64,000 nucleotides of DNA. It comes from Skermanella stibiiresistens SB22 (GTDB lineage Bacteria > Pseudomonadota > Alphaproteobacteria > Azospirillales > Azospirillaceae). Both the position numbers and the translations under genes were made by a program. Below the pieces are notes generated by a model. It did not search any database, was not told the DNA's origin, and worked only from the letters and a program-made list of their open reading frames with translations. The DNA lies in assembly GCF_000576635.1 (NCBI RefSeq), contig NZ_AVFL01000016.1:62001-126000 (forward strand), given 5' to 3'. Positions 26,141 through 35,989 of this stretch are shown piece after piece (position 1 is the stretch's first letter; the number at the start of each line of letters is the position of its first letter).

Positions 26141-27769
26141 TCAGCCTTCCAGGAAGGTCTTCAGCACGCGGGCGTGCTTGGCCCGGCCCAGCCGCTGCAA
26201 CGCCTTCGCCTCGACCTGACGGATGCGCTCGCGCGTCACGTTGTAGTCGCGACCAATGTCCTCCAGCGTCTCCTCGGTCCCGGCGAGACCGAAGCGGCGG
26301 CGGATGATGTCGGCCTCACGCGGGGTGAGGTCGTCCAGGATCTCCGACAGCTTCTCGCGCAGCGAACCGGCGGCGATGGCGTCGAACGCGCCGGTCGTGG
26401 CGCTGTCCTCAAGGAAGTCACCTAACCGGGCGCCGTCATCGTCGTCACCGACGGGGGCGTCCAGGCTGACGGCGTCGGCCGCCATGCGCAGAAGCTCCGC
26501 CACCTTCTCCACCGGCATGGCCAACGCGGTCGCGATGTCCTCGTTGGTCGGCTCGATGCCACGGCGCAGGCGAAGCTGGACCGCGCAGCGGCGGATCTTC
26601 GTCAGCGCCTCGCAGGCGTGGGCCGGCATGCGGATGGTGCGGCCCTGGTCGGCCAGCGCCCGCGTCATCGACTGCCGGATCCACCACGTGGCGTAGGTCG
26701 AGAACTTGTAGCCACGCCGCCAATCGAATTTCTCGATCGCCGTCATCAGGCCGATGTTGCCCTCCTGGACGAGGTCCAGGAACGGCAGGCCACGGTTGAG
26801 GTGCTTCCGAGCCAGGGCGGCCACGAGCCGCAGATTGGCCTTGGCGAAGGCCTCCTTGGTGCGGATCTGGTCGTTCTGGGACCGCTGCAGGCGGGCGGAC
26901 AGTTCGCGGAACTCGCCGATCGACAGACCGACGGTCTGACCGATTTCGGCAAGCTCGGCGAACAGCGCGTCGACCTCGGCGCCCTTGCGCTCCGCCAGCT
27001 TGGCCCAGGCTCCCCCCTTGGCGGCCCGCTTGGCCAGCCAGTCGGGCTGACCCTCGGAGCCAAGATAGGCCTCCAGGAACACCTCGCGCTTGACCCCGGC
27101 CGTCGTCACGACCCGCGCCAGCCGGCCGTCGACGCCAACGATGCGACGGTTGACGTCGCGCATGGCGTTGATCAGCTCGGTCCGCAGGTCGACCGACAGC
27201 GGCAGTTCGCGGACCAGCACGGCGGCAGCCGCGGCGTCCGTCGCATCGGCGGCCACGATCCTCTCCAGCGCCTCGATGACCTTCTCCGCCAGTTCGGCGG
27301 CCGAGATCACCGGAAGGGCGGCGGGCTCGGCCACGTCGGCGTCGTCGACGACCGCTTCCAGGTCCTCGTCCAGAACCTCGTCACCGGATTTGGCCTCGCC
27401 GGCGGCGGCCTCGGCGTCCGCCTCGGCGCCGATCCGGGTGAACCGCTCGACATCCACGATGTTACCGACGTTGACCGAGCCCTCACGCAGGCCTTGGAGA
27501 CACTGGACCAGCCGGGTCCGGGTGAACGGGCTGACGGCGATCACGTCATCGATGGCGGACCGGGCGGCCTCCATGCGCTGGGCGAGCGTCACCTCCTGCT
27601 CACGCGTCAGCAGCGGGTGCTGCGCCACGTCGCGCAGGTAGAGGCGGACCGGGTCGGTCGAGTGCTCGGCGAACGCGATGTTGCCACGGGCACCGGTGGT
27701 CTCATTACGCACCGCGGGGGCGCGATCTGTGTCGGCGACAGGCTGCGCCGTTACTTCAAGGGCGGTCAT
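26141..27769 (-). CDS. RpoD-like sigma-70 factor lacking region 1.1
   Basis: A 542-residue primary-type sigma factor. Region 1.2 ([21 protein letters not shown]) starts near residue 39, so the roughly 80-residue region 1.1 of classical RpoD is absent. A non-conserved insert with an acidic Ala/Glu-rich stretch follows. Region 2 (about 305-375) includes [19 protein letters not shown] and [17 protein letters not shown]; region 4 ends with the helix-turn-helix [17 protein letters not shown]. It should recognise -35/-10 promoters close to the housekeeping type. It is more likely a second RpoD paralogue than the main factor, since primary RpoD in this order is usually longer and lies near dnaG. That is inference. 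Confidence 0.88.
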   Translation of the reverse strand: MTALEVTAQPVADTDRAPAVRNETTGARGNIAFAEHSTDPVRLYLRDVAQHPLLTREQEVTLAQRMEAARSAIDDVIAVSPFTRTRLVQCLQGLREGSVNVGNIVDVERFTRIGAEADAEAAAGEAKSGDEVLDEDLEAVVDDADVAEPAALPVISAAELAEKVIEALERIVAADATDAAAAAVLVRELPLSVDLRTELINAMRDVNRRIVGVDGRLARVVTTAGVKREVFLEAYLGSEGQPDWLAKRAAKGGAWAKLAERKGAEVDALFAELAEIGQTVGLSIGEFRELSARLQRSQNDQIRTKEAFAKANLRLVAALARKHLNRGLPFLDLVQEGNIGLMTAIEKFDWRRGYKFSTYATWWIRQSMTRALADQGRTIRMPAHACEALTKIRRCAVQLRLRRGIEPTNEDIATALAMPVEKVAELLRMAADAVSLDAPVGDDDDGARLGDFLEDSATTGAFDAIAAGSLREKLSEILDDLTPREADIIRRRFGLAGTEETLEDIGRDYNVTRERIRQVEAKALQRLGRAKHARVLKTFLEG

Positions 27770-28018
27770 AACGATTGTCCTCGGATTTCCAACTCAGTCC
27801 CACCAACCCCTGCCGAGGCGGAGGAATAGAAATTCACTCGGTTCGGAAATCAATGAAGCGGCACCGCCTGCGTGGTGCGGCACCGCTCACGTTACCAAAT
27901 TCTGACACTGCTATTTCCGATCGGTGAACGGCGGGCCATTTCGGTCTTTACGCAGGTTTTGTCAAGGGCTAAACGACGAGTTTCAGACAACACCATGTGG
28001 TCCGATTCGTCGCGGGCG

Positions 28019-29011
28019 CTACTCCGCCGCCTGAAAAATCTCACGCTCGGGAACAATCCTCGACAACGCCGCCTCGACAACCTCAGGCCCGGCACCGCTT
28101 TTGTGCGCAAATTCACTCAAATGCCGCCGCCATGCCCGACCGCCGCGTTGCCCCTGGAACAGACCTGTCATGTGCCGGGTGATGGCATGCAGAGGCACAC
28201 CTTCGAGGCATCTCGCCTCGATATAAGGCAGCATCCGGTCGATGATCTCGCGGCGCGTCGGCCCCGAGTCGGAAACGCCATGGAACCGCCGGTCGACATC
28301 AGCCAGGACGTAGGGCGTCTTGTACGCGGCCCGGCCCAGCATGACGCCATCGACCACCTCTAGATGCCGGGCGGCCTCGTCCAAGTCGATTATGCCACCG
28401 TTGATCGTGATGTCCAGGTCGGGGTTCTCGGCTTTCAACCGATGGACCAGATCGTATCGGAGCGGCGGTATGTCCCGGTTCTGCTGGGGGCTCAAACCTT
28501 TCAACCAAGCCTTGCGGGCATGGACGATGATCCGGCCGCAGCCGGCGGCCCTGATCCGGGCGACGAAGCCTTCCAGGGTCGACCACTCCTCCATCTCGTC
28601 GATGGCGATGCGGCACTTGACGGTGACTGGGATGGAGACGGTGGAGCGCATGGCGGAGACCAGGTCGGCGACGAGGTCCGGCTCGGCCATCAGGCACGCG
28701 CCGAACCGGCCGGACTGGACGCGGTCGCTGGGGCAGCCGCAGTTCAGGTTGACCTCGTCATAGCCGTACTCCTCCGCGATCCGGGCGCAGGCCGCCAGAT
28801 CGGCGGGATCGCTGCCGCCCAGTTGGAGCGCCACCGGATGTTCGTCGGGATGGAAGGCCAGCAGGCGGTCGCGTGGGCCGTGCAGGATGGCGCCGGTCGT
28901 CACCATCTCGGTGTAGAGCAAGGCGTGCCGGCTGATCTGGCGGAGGAAGTACCGGCAATGGCGGTCCGTCCAGTCCATCATGGGGGCGACCGAAATAGGA
29001 TGGCTCGACAT
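28019..29011 (-). CDS. dusA: tRNA-dihydrouridine(20/20a) synthase
   Basis: A 330-residue FMN-dependent enzyme that reduces uridines in the tRNA D loop. The DusA pattern is clear: APMMDWTDRHCRYFLRQIS at the start, QLGGSDPADLA, the catalytic cysteine in NLNCGCPSDRV, the HARKAWLKGLSPQQNR segment that marks DusA, and NGGIID. ATG 29011 is chosen over GTG 29017 as the better codon; no strong ribosome-binding site decides it. It lies alone on the minus strand downstream of creA. The 249 bases between it and the sigma-factor start hold no gene. Confidence 0.95.
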   Translation of the reverse strand: MSSHPISVAPMMDWTDRHCRYFLRQISRHALLYTEMVTTGAILHGPRDRLLAFHPDEHPVALQLGGSDPADLAACARIAEEYGYDEVNLNCGCPSDRVQSGRFGACLMAEPDLVADLVSAMRSTVSIPVTVKCRIAIDEMEEWSTLEGFVARIRAAGCGRIIVHARKAWLKGLSPQQNRDIPPLRYDLVHRLKAENPDLDITINGGIIDLDEAARHLEVVDGVMLGRAAYKTPYVLADVDRRFHGVSDSGPTRREIIDRMLPYIEARCLEGVPLHAITRHMTGLFQGQRGGRAWRRHLSEFAHKSGAGPEVVEAALSRIVPEREIFQAAE

Positions 29012-29101
29012 CGTCACGACAGGGGTTCCAGGCAGCGATCCGGGATCAACAGCCGGACACTATAGCGGGACGGCGCCGAATCACCAGACGCGGCGAGCGC
29101 T

Positions 29102-29581
29102 TTATTGGCGCCACGGCATGATCGGGACGCTCGACACCGCGTTCATCGGCGACCCGTCGACCATCTTGGTGCTGTAGCTGAGGTAGACCAGGGTATTGCG
29201 CTTCTTGTCGAACATCCGGACGACGCGCGTCTCCTTGAACAGGATGGACGTGTCGGCGGTGAAGACCTCCTCGTTGTCGCGCAGCTTTTCCGGCATCGTG
29301 ATGGGTCCCACCTGACGGCAGGCGATGGAGAAGCGCGACGGGTCCTCCGCGAAGCCCAGGCTACCGGACACCCCGCCGGTCCGCGCTTGGCTGAGATGGC
29401 AGGCGACACCGGGGATCTTGGGATCGTCGAAGGCCTCGACGCAGACCCTGTGGTTGGCGCCAAGCAGTTTCCAGGCGGTCGTGACGCAACCGACCTCCTC
29501 CGCCCTGGCGGCGGTGGGCGTCATGGAGCCGAATGCCAGGGCGAGCCCCACCAGTGCCGAAGCGAAACCGTAGCGGCCCAT
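29102..29581 (-). CDS. creA: CreA family periplasmic protein
   Basis: A 159-residue protein with a signal peptide ending near TAARAEEV and a CreA domain: EVGCVTTAWKLLGANHRVCVEAFDDPKIPGVACHLS and the EDPSRFSIACRQVGPI stretch, with paired cysteines suited to disulfides in the periplasm. The biochemical role of CreA is unknown. ATG 29581 has GGAG at a good distance; ATG 29587 and 29626 are alternatives. It diverges from ppk1 with a gap of about 200 bases. Confidence 0.88.
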   Translation of the reverse strand: MGRYGFASALVGLALAFGSMTPTAARAEEVGCVTTAWKLLGANHRVCVEAFDDPKIPGVACHLSQARTGGVSGSLGFAEDPSRFSIACRQVGPITMPEKLRDNEEVFTADTSILFKETRVVRMFDKKRNTLVYLSYSTKMVDGSPMNAVSSVPIMPWRQ

Positions 29582-29782
29582 ATCCATATCTCCGTGGAAG
29601 CGTTTACCCGGCACAGACACGCGCAACGCGGGACGAAGTCAAGCGTCCGGCAGGGCGATATGACACAGGTTGAAAGATCGCGTAAAATGTTAACAAAACC
29701 GTCATGCGGCGGCCATGAATGTCGCGGCATCTTGCGGCTCCGGTGAATGGGGCCGCCGATAAAAAGGCCCAAGGGGATGGAT

Positions 29783-31930
29783 ATGGATACGACCGTGGAC
29801 GCCGCCAGCCAGAAGAAGGCCAACCAGCCGAGGAAGCCGGAACCCGTGGCGCTGCCGCCCGACCGCTTCATCAATCGCGAACTGTCGTGGCTGGCCTTCA
29901 ACGACAGGGTCCTGGGCGAGGCGCTCAACATCCACCACCCCCTGCTGGAACGCCTTCGCTTCCTGTCGATCTCGGCCGCCAACCTGGACGAGTTCATCAT
30001 GGTCCGCGTCGCGGCGCTGAAGGCGCAGGAACGGGCCGGCGTCAAGGCTTTGACTCCGGACAATCTCCTGCCCGAGCAGCAGCTGACCCTGATCAACCAG
30101 GCCATCATCAAGCTGGACGAGCAGCAGCAGAGCTGCGCCAACCTGCTGTGGAACGAGTTGCGCGACGCCGGCATCCAGGTGCTGACGCCCCAGGACCTGG
30201 GCGACGAGGACCGAGCCTGGGCCGAGGCCCGGTTCCTGCGCGAGATCTTTCCGGTGCTGACCCCCATCGCGGTCGATCCGGCGCACCCCTTCCCGTTCAT
30301 CGCCAATCGCGGCGTGGCGCTGGTGCTCCAATTGAAGGACCCCGAGAAGGTCGAGCCGCTCGACGCGCTGATACCGCTGCCCAACCAGTTGGAGCGATTC
30401 GTCCGCCTGCCCGGCGCCGGCACGCGCTTCCTGCTGCTGGAGGACTTGGTTCTGATGTTCCTGGACCGGCTGTTCCCGCCGCCTTTGAAGCTGTCCGGCC
30501 AGGGCCTGTTCCGCGTGCTGCGCGACAGCGAGATCGACATCGACGAGGAGTCGGAGGATCTCGTCCGCACCTTCGAGAGCGCCTTGAAGCGCCGCCGCCG
30601 CGGCAAGGTGATCAGCCTCGCGGTCGAGGCGGAGACCAGCCAGGACCTGCGCGAGTTCCTGGTCAGCGAGTTGAGGGTCGCCCCCAGCGAGGTCTTCGTG
30701 CAGAACGGCCTGATCGCGCTGACCGATGTCAAGCAGCTGATCCTGGACGAGCGGACCGACCTGCTGTTCCCGCCCTTCACCGCGCGCTTTCCCGAGCGCA
30801 TCCGCGATTTCGGCGGCAACTGCTTCGCGGCGATCCGGCACAAGGACATCGTGGTCCACCACCCCTACGAGAGCTTCGACGTGGTGGTGCAGTTCCTGCT
30901 CCAGGCGGCGCACGATCCGGCGGTCGTGGCGATCAAGCAGACGCTGTACCGGACCAGCAAGAACTCGCCGATCGTCGCGGCGCTGATCGAGGCCGCCGAG
31001 GCCGGCAAATCGGTGACCGCGATGGTCGAGCTGAAGGCCCGGTTCGACGAGGCGGCCAACATCCAATGGGCGCGCGACCTGGAGCGGGCCGGTGTCCACG
31101 TCGTCTATGGCTTCGTCGACCTGAAGACCCACGCCAAGGTGTCGCTGGTCATGCGGCGCGAGGCCGACGGCCTGCACAGCTATGTCCATTTCGGCACCGG
31201 CAACTATCACCCGATCACCGCCAAGGTCTACACCGACCTGTCGTTCTTCACCTGCGACCCGGCGCTGTGCCATGACGCGTCGGTGATGTTCAACTACATG
31301 ACCGGCTACGCCAAGCCACAGCAGTTGGAGAAGCTGGCGATAGCGCCGCTGACCCTGCGCTCGCGTCTGGTCGAGATGATCGACCGCGAGATCGCCCACG
31401 CCAAGGCCGGCCGCAAGGCGGCGATCTGGGTCAAGCTGAACTCGCTGGTCGATCCGGACATCATCGACAAGCTGTACGAGGCCTCCGGCGCCGGGGTCCA
31501 GATCGACCTGATCATCCGCGGCATCTGCTGCCTGCGGCCGGGCGTGCCGGCATTGTCGGAGAACATCCGGGTCAAGAGCATCGTCGGCCGCTTCCTGGAG
31601 CACAGCCGGATCATGTGCTTCGGCGACGGCCATGGGCTGCCATCGGCCAAGGCGAAGGTCTTCATCTCGTCGGCGGATTGGATGCCGCGCAACCTCGACC
31701 GCCGCATCGAGACGCTGGTGCCGATCGAGAACGCCACGGTCCACGAGCAGATTGTCGAGCAGATCATGGGCACCAACCTGCGGGACACGGCGCAGAGCTG
31801 GGTCATGAACCCCGAGGGCGAGTTCATCCGCATGAAGGCCGACCCCAAGGCGCCGAACGCGCACACCTATTTCATGAACAACCCAAGCCTGTCCGGCCGG
31901 GGCAGCGCCAGGACGCACGGCCGGGGCTAG
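29783..31930 (+). CDS. ppk1: Polyphosphate kinase 1
   Basis: A 715-residue enzyme that reversibly transfers the ATP gamma-phosphate to polyphosphate. The N-terminal domain begins [18 protein letters not shown], and the C-terminal phospholipase-D-like domains contain [14 protein letters not shown] and [21 protein letters not shown], which includes the catalytic histidine region, and [18 protein letters not shown] 29783 has AAGGGG six bases ahead; upstream ATGs at 29777 and 29747 are in frame. It is encoded alone; no ppx is adjacent. With phaC in the same window it points to an organism that stores both polymers. Confidence 0.97.
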   Translation: MDTTVDAASQKKANQPRKPEPVALPPDRFINRELSWLAFNDRVLGEALNIHHPLLERLRFLSISAANLDEFIMVRVAALKAQERAGVKALTPDNLLPEQQLTLINQAIIKLDEQQQSCANLLWNELRDAGIQVLTPQDLGDEDRAWAEARFLREIFPVLTPIAVDPAHPFPFIANRGVALVLQLKDPEKVEPLDALIPLPNQLERFVRLPGAGTRFLLLEDLVLMFLDRLFPPPLKLSGQGLFRVLRDSEIDIDEESEDLVRTFESALKRRRRGKVISLAVEAETSQDLREFLVSELRVAPSEVFVQNGLIALTDVKQLILDERTDLLFPPFTARFPERIRDFGGNCFAAIRHKDIVVHHPYESFDVVVQFLLQAAHDPAVVAIKQTLYRTSKNSPIVAALIEAAEAGKSVTAMVELKARFDEAANIQWARDLERAGVHVVYGFVDLKTHAKVSLVMRREADGLHSYVHFGTGNYHPITAKVYTDLSFFTCDPALCHDASVMFNYMTGYAKPQQLEKLAIAPLTLRSRLVEMIDREIAHAKAGRKAAIWVKLNSLVDPDIIDKLYEASGAGVQIDLIIRGICCLRPGVPALSENIRVKSIVGRFLEHSRIMCFGDGHGLPSAKAKVFISSADWMPRNLDRRIETLVPIENATVHEQIVEQIMGTNLRDTAQSWVMNPEGEFIRMKADPKAPNAHTYFMNNPSLSGRGSARTHGRG

Positions 31931-32017
31931 ACGCCCCTGGTTGCCATGGTATCACCATGTCGCCATGTAGAGTGCCGATGATGTTCATCAGCACTCCACA
32001 CGGTCGGGGGAACCACC

Positions 32018-32809
32018 ATGGCACCGATCCGCACCTGCCTCGCCGCGGCCCTGTGCGTTCTTCCGCTTCAGGCCTGGGCCGACGCGCCGGCCATGAAGCT
32101 TGATTACGACGTCTATGCCGGCGGAATTTTCCTCGTCAGCGGCGGCATGACGCTGGATCTCGACAGCGACCGCTACAAGGCGTCGGTCGAGGCCAAGGGT
32201 GGCCGGCTGATCGACCTGCTGTCGCGCTGGTCCTATCGGGCGAGCGCCGATGGCCGGGTCGAGGGCGGCGCCAAGGTCGAGCCGGAACGGTTCCAGTCCG
32301 ACCGGCAGACGCGCAGCCGGCACCGCAAGCTGAGCATGGGGTATGACAAGGCTGGCAAGGTCTCGGTCACGGCGGAGCCGCCGCAGTCCGACCTGTCGGC
32401 CAACGCCGTGTCGCCGGAGTTCCGGCCGAACACGCTCGACCCAGTCAGCGCCGCGGTGGGCGTGATCGCGGCCAGCGGCCAGACGGGGTGTTCCGGCACC
32501 TTCCCGGTGTTCGACGGGCGGCGGCGCTACGACGTGATCGTCACCTCCAACGGTCCGGACACGCTCCAGAAGTCGTCGCGCAACATGCACCAGGGTGCGG
32601 CCGAAAAATGCACCATCCGCATCCATCCCGTGGCCGGTTTCGAACGTGACCGCGAGGATGGCGAGTTCTTCCAGTACGGGGTAGATCGCACGGCGACGGC
32701 TTGGTTCGCGGAACCGATGCCTGGCCAAGCGCGCGTGCCGGTGCGGATCCAGGTCGATCTCGACTGGATCAACGTCGTGATGAACCTGGTGTCGGCCAGC
32801 AAAGCCTGA
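32018..32809 (+). CDS. DUF3108 family exported protein
   Basis: A 263-residue protein with a signal peptide (about residues 1-22, ending QAWADA) and a beta-rich DUF3108-type body: LDYDVYAGGIFLVSGGMTLDL, then a region with RLIDLLSRWSYRASADG and the Y-D-V-I-V strand. It is expected in the periplasm or at the outer membrane; function is unknown. GGGGGA lies before the ATG. Its 3' end overlaps the convergent phosphorylase-like gene by 41 bases, which is unusual at this locus. Confidence 0.8.
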   Translation: MAPIRTCLAAALCVLPLQAWADAPAMKLDYDVYAGGIFLVSGGMTLDLDSDRYKASVEAKGGRLIDLLSRWSYRASADGRVEGGAKVEPERFQSDRQTRSRHRKLSMGYDKAGKVSVTAEPPQSDLSANAVSPEFRPNTLDPVSAAVGVIAASGQTGCSGTFPVFDGRRRYDVIVTSNGPDTLQKSSRNMHQGAAEKCTIRIHPVAGFERDREDGEFFQYGVDRTATAWFAEPMPGQARVPVRIQVDLDWINVVMNLVSASKA

Positions 32810-33395
32810 GATCGACCGCGGCGAGGGTTCGAAGCGCGCGTCTCGTGTCGAGGCCAACCCCGATCAGGGCGGGGATCTGGCTGGGCCGGCGCGCCACGCT
32901 CCGGATCACGGCGGGCAGATCGACCCGGCCATCGGCGCCCATGCCGATCAGGGCGGCGGGGGGAAGCTCCCGCCCGGCGGGATCGGCGATGGCCCGGATG
33001 ACGGCGAACGGAACTCCCGCCTCGGCGCAGAGGCGCGCCACCTCGCCACTTTCGAGATCGACGGCGGCGGCACCGGTGCCCCGGTGAAGCGCCCGCTTGT
33101 CGGCGACGCGCCAGACGATCGCCGGCGCCGCCGCGATGGGCGCGATGATGGCTTCGCGGCACTCGACCGGGCGGGCGGGCAGCCGGGTTCCATCGGTCAG
33201 AACCACCTCGCTCGCTACGACGAGGGTTCCGGCGAGCAGTCCGGGCGCCAAGCCTCCCGCGATTCCGAAACTGATCAATCCGCTGGCGCCTTCGGCCAGC
33301 AAACCGGCGGCACCGGCCAGCAGGGAGACGGGCATACCCGACCCGCAGGCGATCCTGGCCTCCATCTCCATGCCGACGACGATCGCGGGTGTCAT
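32769..33395 (-). CDS. Nucleoside phosphorylase-like protein, possibly HpnG-type
   Basis: A 208-residue protein of the PNP/UDP phosphorylase fold. It starts TPAIVVGMEMEARIA, has the phosphorylase glycine loop LISFGIAGGLAPGLLAGTLVVAS, and the VDLESGEVARLCAEAGVPFAVIRAIADPA stretch that matches the conserved V(D/E)MES...R region. Small proteins of this kind in alphaproteobacteria include the hopanoid-associated phosphorylase HpnG, which removes adenine from adenosylhopane. No other hopanoid gene is adjacent, so this is a family-level guess. Its stop lies inside the 3' end of the DUF3108 gene. It diverges from the ABC transporter at 33580. Confidence 0.65.
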   Translation of the reverse strand: MTPAIVVGMEMEARIACGSGMPVSLLAGAAGLLAEGASGLISFGIAGGLAPGLLAGTLVVASEVVLTDGTRLPARPVECREAIIAPIAAAPAIVWRVADKRALHRGTGAAAVDLESGEVARLCAEAGVPFAVIRAIADPAGRELPPAALIGMGADGRVDLPAVIRSVARRPSQIPALIGVGLDTRRALRTLAAVDLRLCWPTPGSSRR

Positions 33396-33579
33396 GCCCC
33401 GATATTCCGCCTATTAATTAGGCTAAAATTGGAATATGAATAAAAAGCGATCACATTGAACTCCCAAAGCGTCAATACGGCGGGCATCCTAGCCGAGGCC
33501 ATCGCCGTGGCACCCAAATTGCTCAACATTGAACGGCCGATCAATGTCGGCGCGTCAAGACAGGGTGGAGTGAAGGCGA

Positions 33580-34587
33580 ATGGCCGGACCGGCGGATATC
33601 GAACTGGCTGCGGTCACCAAGATGTATGGGCCGGTGACGGCGGTCGACGCGATCGACCTGCGCATCCCGGCCGGAACCTATTGCTGTTTGCTGGGGCCCA
33701 GCGGCTGCGGCAAGACATCGACCCTGCGGATGATCGCCGGGCATGAATCCGTCTCCGACGGCGACATCCTGCTCGGCAACACGCATATCAACGACCTGCC
33801 TCCCGCCCGGCGCGGGACGGCGATGATGTTCCAGAGCTACGCGCTGTTCCCGCACCTCACCTGCGTCGACAACGTCGCTTTCAGCCTCAAGTTGAAAGGC
33901 GTCGCGAAGCCGGAGCGCCGCGCCAAGGCGATGGAATTGCTGAACCTCGTCCAGATGGACAAGTACGCCGAACGCCTGCCCGCCCAGCTTTCCGGCGGCC
34001 AGCAACAGCGCGTGGCGCTGGCCCGGGCGCTGATCACCAACCCCAGCGCCCTGCTGCTGGACGAGCCGCTGTCAGCCCTCGATCCATTCCTGCGGGTCAA
34101 GATGCGGGAGGAGCTGAAGCGCCTGCAACGCGAGCTTGGCATCAGCTTCATCCATGTCACCCACGGGCAGGAGGAGGCCCTGGCGCTGGCGGATCTGGTC
34201 GTCGTGATGAACAACGGCAAGATCGCCCAGGCCGGAACCCCGCGCGAGGTCTTCAATCAGCCGCGTGACGCCTTCGTCGCCCGTTTCATCGGCGGCCACA
34301 ACGTCCTGGCGCCGCGCGACGGCACCGGCGGCAGGCAGGTCGCCGTCCGCACCGACCGCATCCGCATCCTTCCGGATGGCTCCAGTGGCGGCACCAACAC
34401 CTTCACGGGGACTGTCAGGCTGGTCGAGTACCAAGGCCCGATGGTGCATCTGAGGCTGTCGGCGCCGGGCGTCGAGGAGTTCGCGATCACCATCACGGAA
34501 CACGCCTTCTTCGCGGCGCCGCACGATGTCGGCGACACCGTGACCGCGACGTGGGCGGCGGAGGACATGCACCCGCTGGCCGCCTGA
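33580..34587 (+). CDS. PotA-like ABC transporter ATP-binding protein
   Basis: A 335-residue ATPase of the spermidine/putrescine/opine class. Walker A is GPSGCGKTS (near residue 39), followed by the Q-loop MMFQSYALFPHL, the signature LSGGQQQRVALARAL and Walker B ALLLDEPLSALDP, then a C-terminal TOBE domain (TFTGTVRLVEYQGPMVHLRL). It heads a four-gene importer: ATPase, binding protein, two permeases. GGAG and AAGG lie before the ATG. The substrate is probably a polyamine or another small cationic or opine-like compound, but the family is broad. Confidence 0.9.
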   Translation: MAGPADIELAAVTKMYGPVTAVDAIDLRIPAGTYCCLLGPSGCGKTSTLRMIAGHESVSDGDILLGNTHINDLPPARRGTAMMFQSYALFPHLTCVDNVAFSLKLKGVAKPERRAKAMELLNLVQMDKYAERLPAQLSGGQQQRVALARALITNPSALLLDEPLSALDPFLRVKMREELKRLQRELGISFIHVTHGQEEALALADLVVVMNNGKIAQAGTPREVFNQPRDAFVARFIGGHNVLAPRDGTGGRQVAVRTDRIRILPDGSSGGTNTFTGTVRLVEYQGPMVHLRLSAPGVEEFAITITEHAFFAAPHDVGDTVTATWAAEDMHPLAA

Positions 34588-34663
34588 GGAAGCGGGACCA
34601 GAAACGAAGAACCCGCCATCCAAATCCAATAAACCGACAAGCAAAAAACGAGAGGCTTCAGAG

Positions 34664-35989
34664 ATGAGCAGCGATTCGACCAATCCGCCGAAGGCCAAGA
34701 CTCCTGGGACCAAAACACTGGGCATTTCCCGCCGCCAGGCGCTGAAGGGCACGGCGGCGGCCGCCGGCCTCGCGGTGGGCAGCGGCGCCATCACCGGCTT
34801 TCCCACGATCTGGGCGCAGAACATCAAGAACGTGACGCTGCGCCAGTTCGGCACCGGCGTGTCGAACCTCAATGCCGTGGCCGAGAAGGTCAAGGAGGAC
34901 CTGGGCTTCACGCTTCAGATGACGGCGCTCGACAGCGACGCGGTTTCGCAGCGCGCGGTGACCCAGCCCAAGTCCTATGACATCGCCGACATCGAATACT
35001 GGATCTGCAAGAAGGTCTTCCCGGCGGGCGTCATGCAGCCGATGGATGTCGGCAAGATCAAGAACTTCGACAAGATCGTCCCGCTGTTCATCACCGGCAA
35101 GCTGACGCCGGAATCGACGATCGCGCAGGGCACGGCGCCCCACACCGTCGGCTTCGTCGAGGGCAAGGACTCGGTCAAGTTCGCCAAGTCGCAGACCCAG
35201 TGGATGACGCTGATCCCGACCATTTACAACGCCGACACGCTGGGCATCCGGCCCGACCTGATCGGCCGCCCGATCACCCAGTGGAAGGACCTGCTCGACC
35301 CCGCGTTCAAGGGCAAGGCGTCGATCCTGAACATCCCGTCGATCGGCATCATGGATGCCGCCATGGTCGCCGAGTCCATGGGCGAGATGAAGTACGGCGA
35401 CAAGGGCAACATGACGAAGGAGGAGATCGACAAGACGATCGCCCTGCTGATCGAGGCCAAGAAGGCCGGCCAGTTCCGCGCCTTCTGGAAGACCTTCGAC
35501 GAGAGCGTCAACCTGATGGCCTCGGGCGAGGTCGTGATCCAGTCGATGTGGTCGCCCGCCGTGGCCGCCGTCCGCGCCAAGGGCATCAACTGCGTCTACC
35601 AGCCGCTGAAGGAGGGCTATCGCGCCTGGGGCGGCGGGCTTGGCATCGCCAAGCATGTCAGCGGCTTGGAGTTGGAGGCGGCGTACGAGTACATCAACTG
35701 GTACCTGTCCGGCTGGGTCGGCGCCTATCTGAACCGCCAGGGCTATTACAGCGCCGTGCTCGACACCGCCAAGCAGCACATGAGCCCCGAGGAATGGGCG
35801 TTCTGGATGGAGGGCAAGCCGGCGGCCGCCGATATCCTCAGCCCCGAGGGCAAGGTGATGGAGAAGGCCGGCGCCGTCCGCGACGGCGGATCGTTCAACG
35901 AGCGGATGGGCGCCGTCGCCTGCTGGAACGCCGTGATGGACGAGGACCGCTACATGCTCCGCAAGTGGAACGAGTTCATCGCCGCATGA
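34664..35989 (+). CDS. Extracellular solute-binding protein of the polyamine/opine-type importer
   Basis: A 441-residue periplasmic binding protein. The N-terminus has a twin-arginine signal (SRRQALKGTAAAAGL, then cleavage near IWAQ at about residue 47), so it is probably exported folded by Tat. The mature part has PotD-like features such as LIPTIYNADTLGIRPDLIG, DLLDPAFKGKASILN and YEYINWYLSGWVGAYLNRQGYYS. GAGAGG lies before the ATG. Its stop overlaps the first permease start (ATGA). The protein is larger than typical PotD (about 350 residues), which is common in the opine-type subgroup. Confidence 0.88.
   Translation: MSSDSTNPPKAKTPGTKTLGISRRQALKGTAAAAGLAVGSGAITGFPTIWAQNIKNVTLRQFGTGVSNLNAVAEKVKEDLGFTLQMTALDSDAVSQRAVTQPKSYDIADIEYWICKKVFPAGVMQPMDVGKIKNFDKIVPLFITGKLTPESTIAQGTAPHTVGFVEGKDSVKFAKSQTQWMTLIPTIYNADTLGIRPDLIGRPITQWKDLLDPAFKGKASILNIPSIGIMDAAMVAESMGEMKYGDKGNMTKEEIDKTIALLIEAKKAGQFRAFWKTFDESVNLMASGEVVIQSMWSPAVAAVRAKGINCVYQPLKEGYRAWGGGLGIAKHVSGLELEAAYEYINWYLSGWVGAYLNRQGYYSAVLDTAKQHMSPEEWAFWMEGKPAAADILSPEGKVMEKAGAVRDGGSFNERMGAVACWNAVMDEDRYMLRKWNEFIAA

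Noticed and set aside
29655-29690. Pho-box-like sequence upstream of ppk1 (CTTTCAACCTGTGTCAT on the minus strand)
   Set aside because: One half matches CTGTCAT at only 5 of 7 positions, and the spacing is 10 rather than 11 bases, so it is too weak to call.
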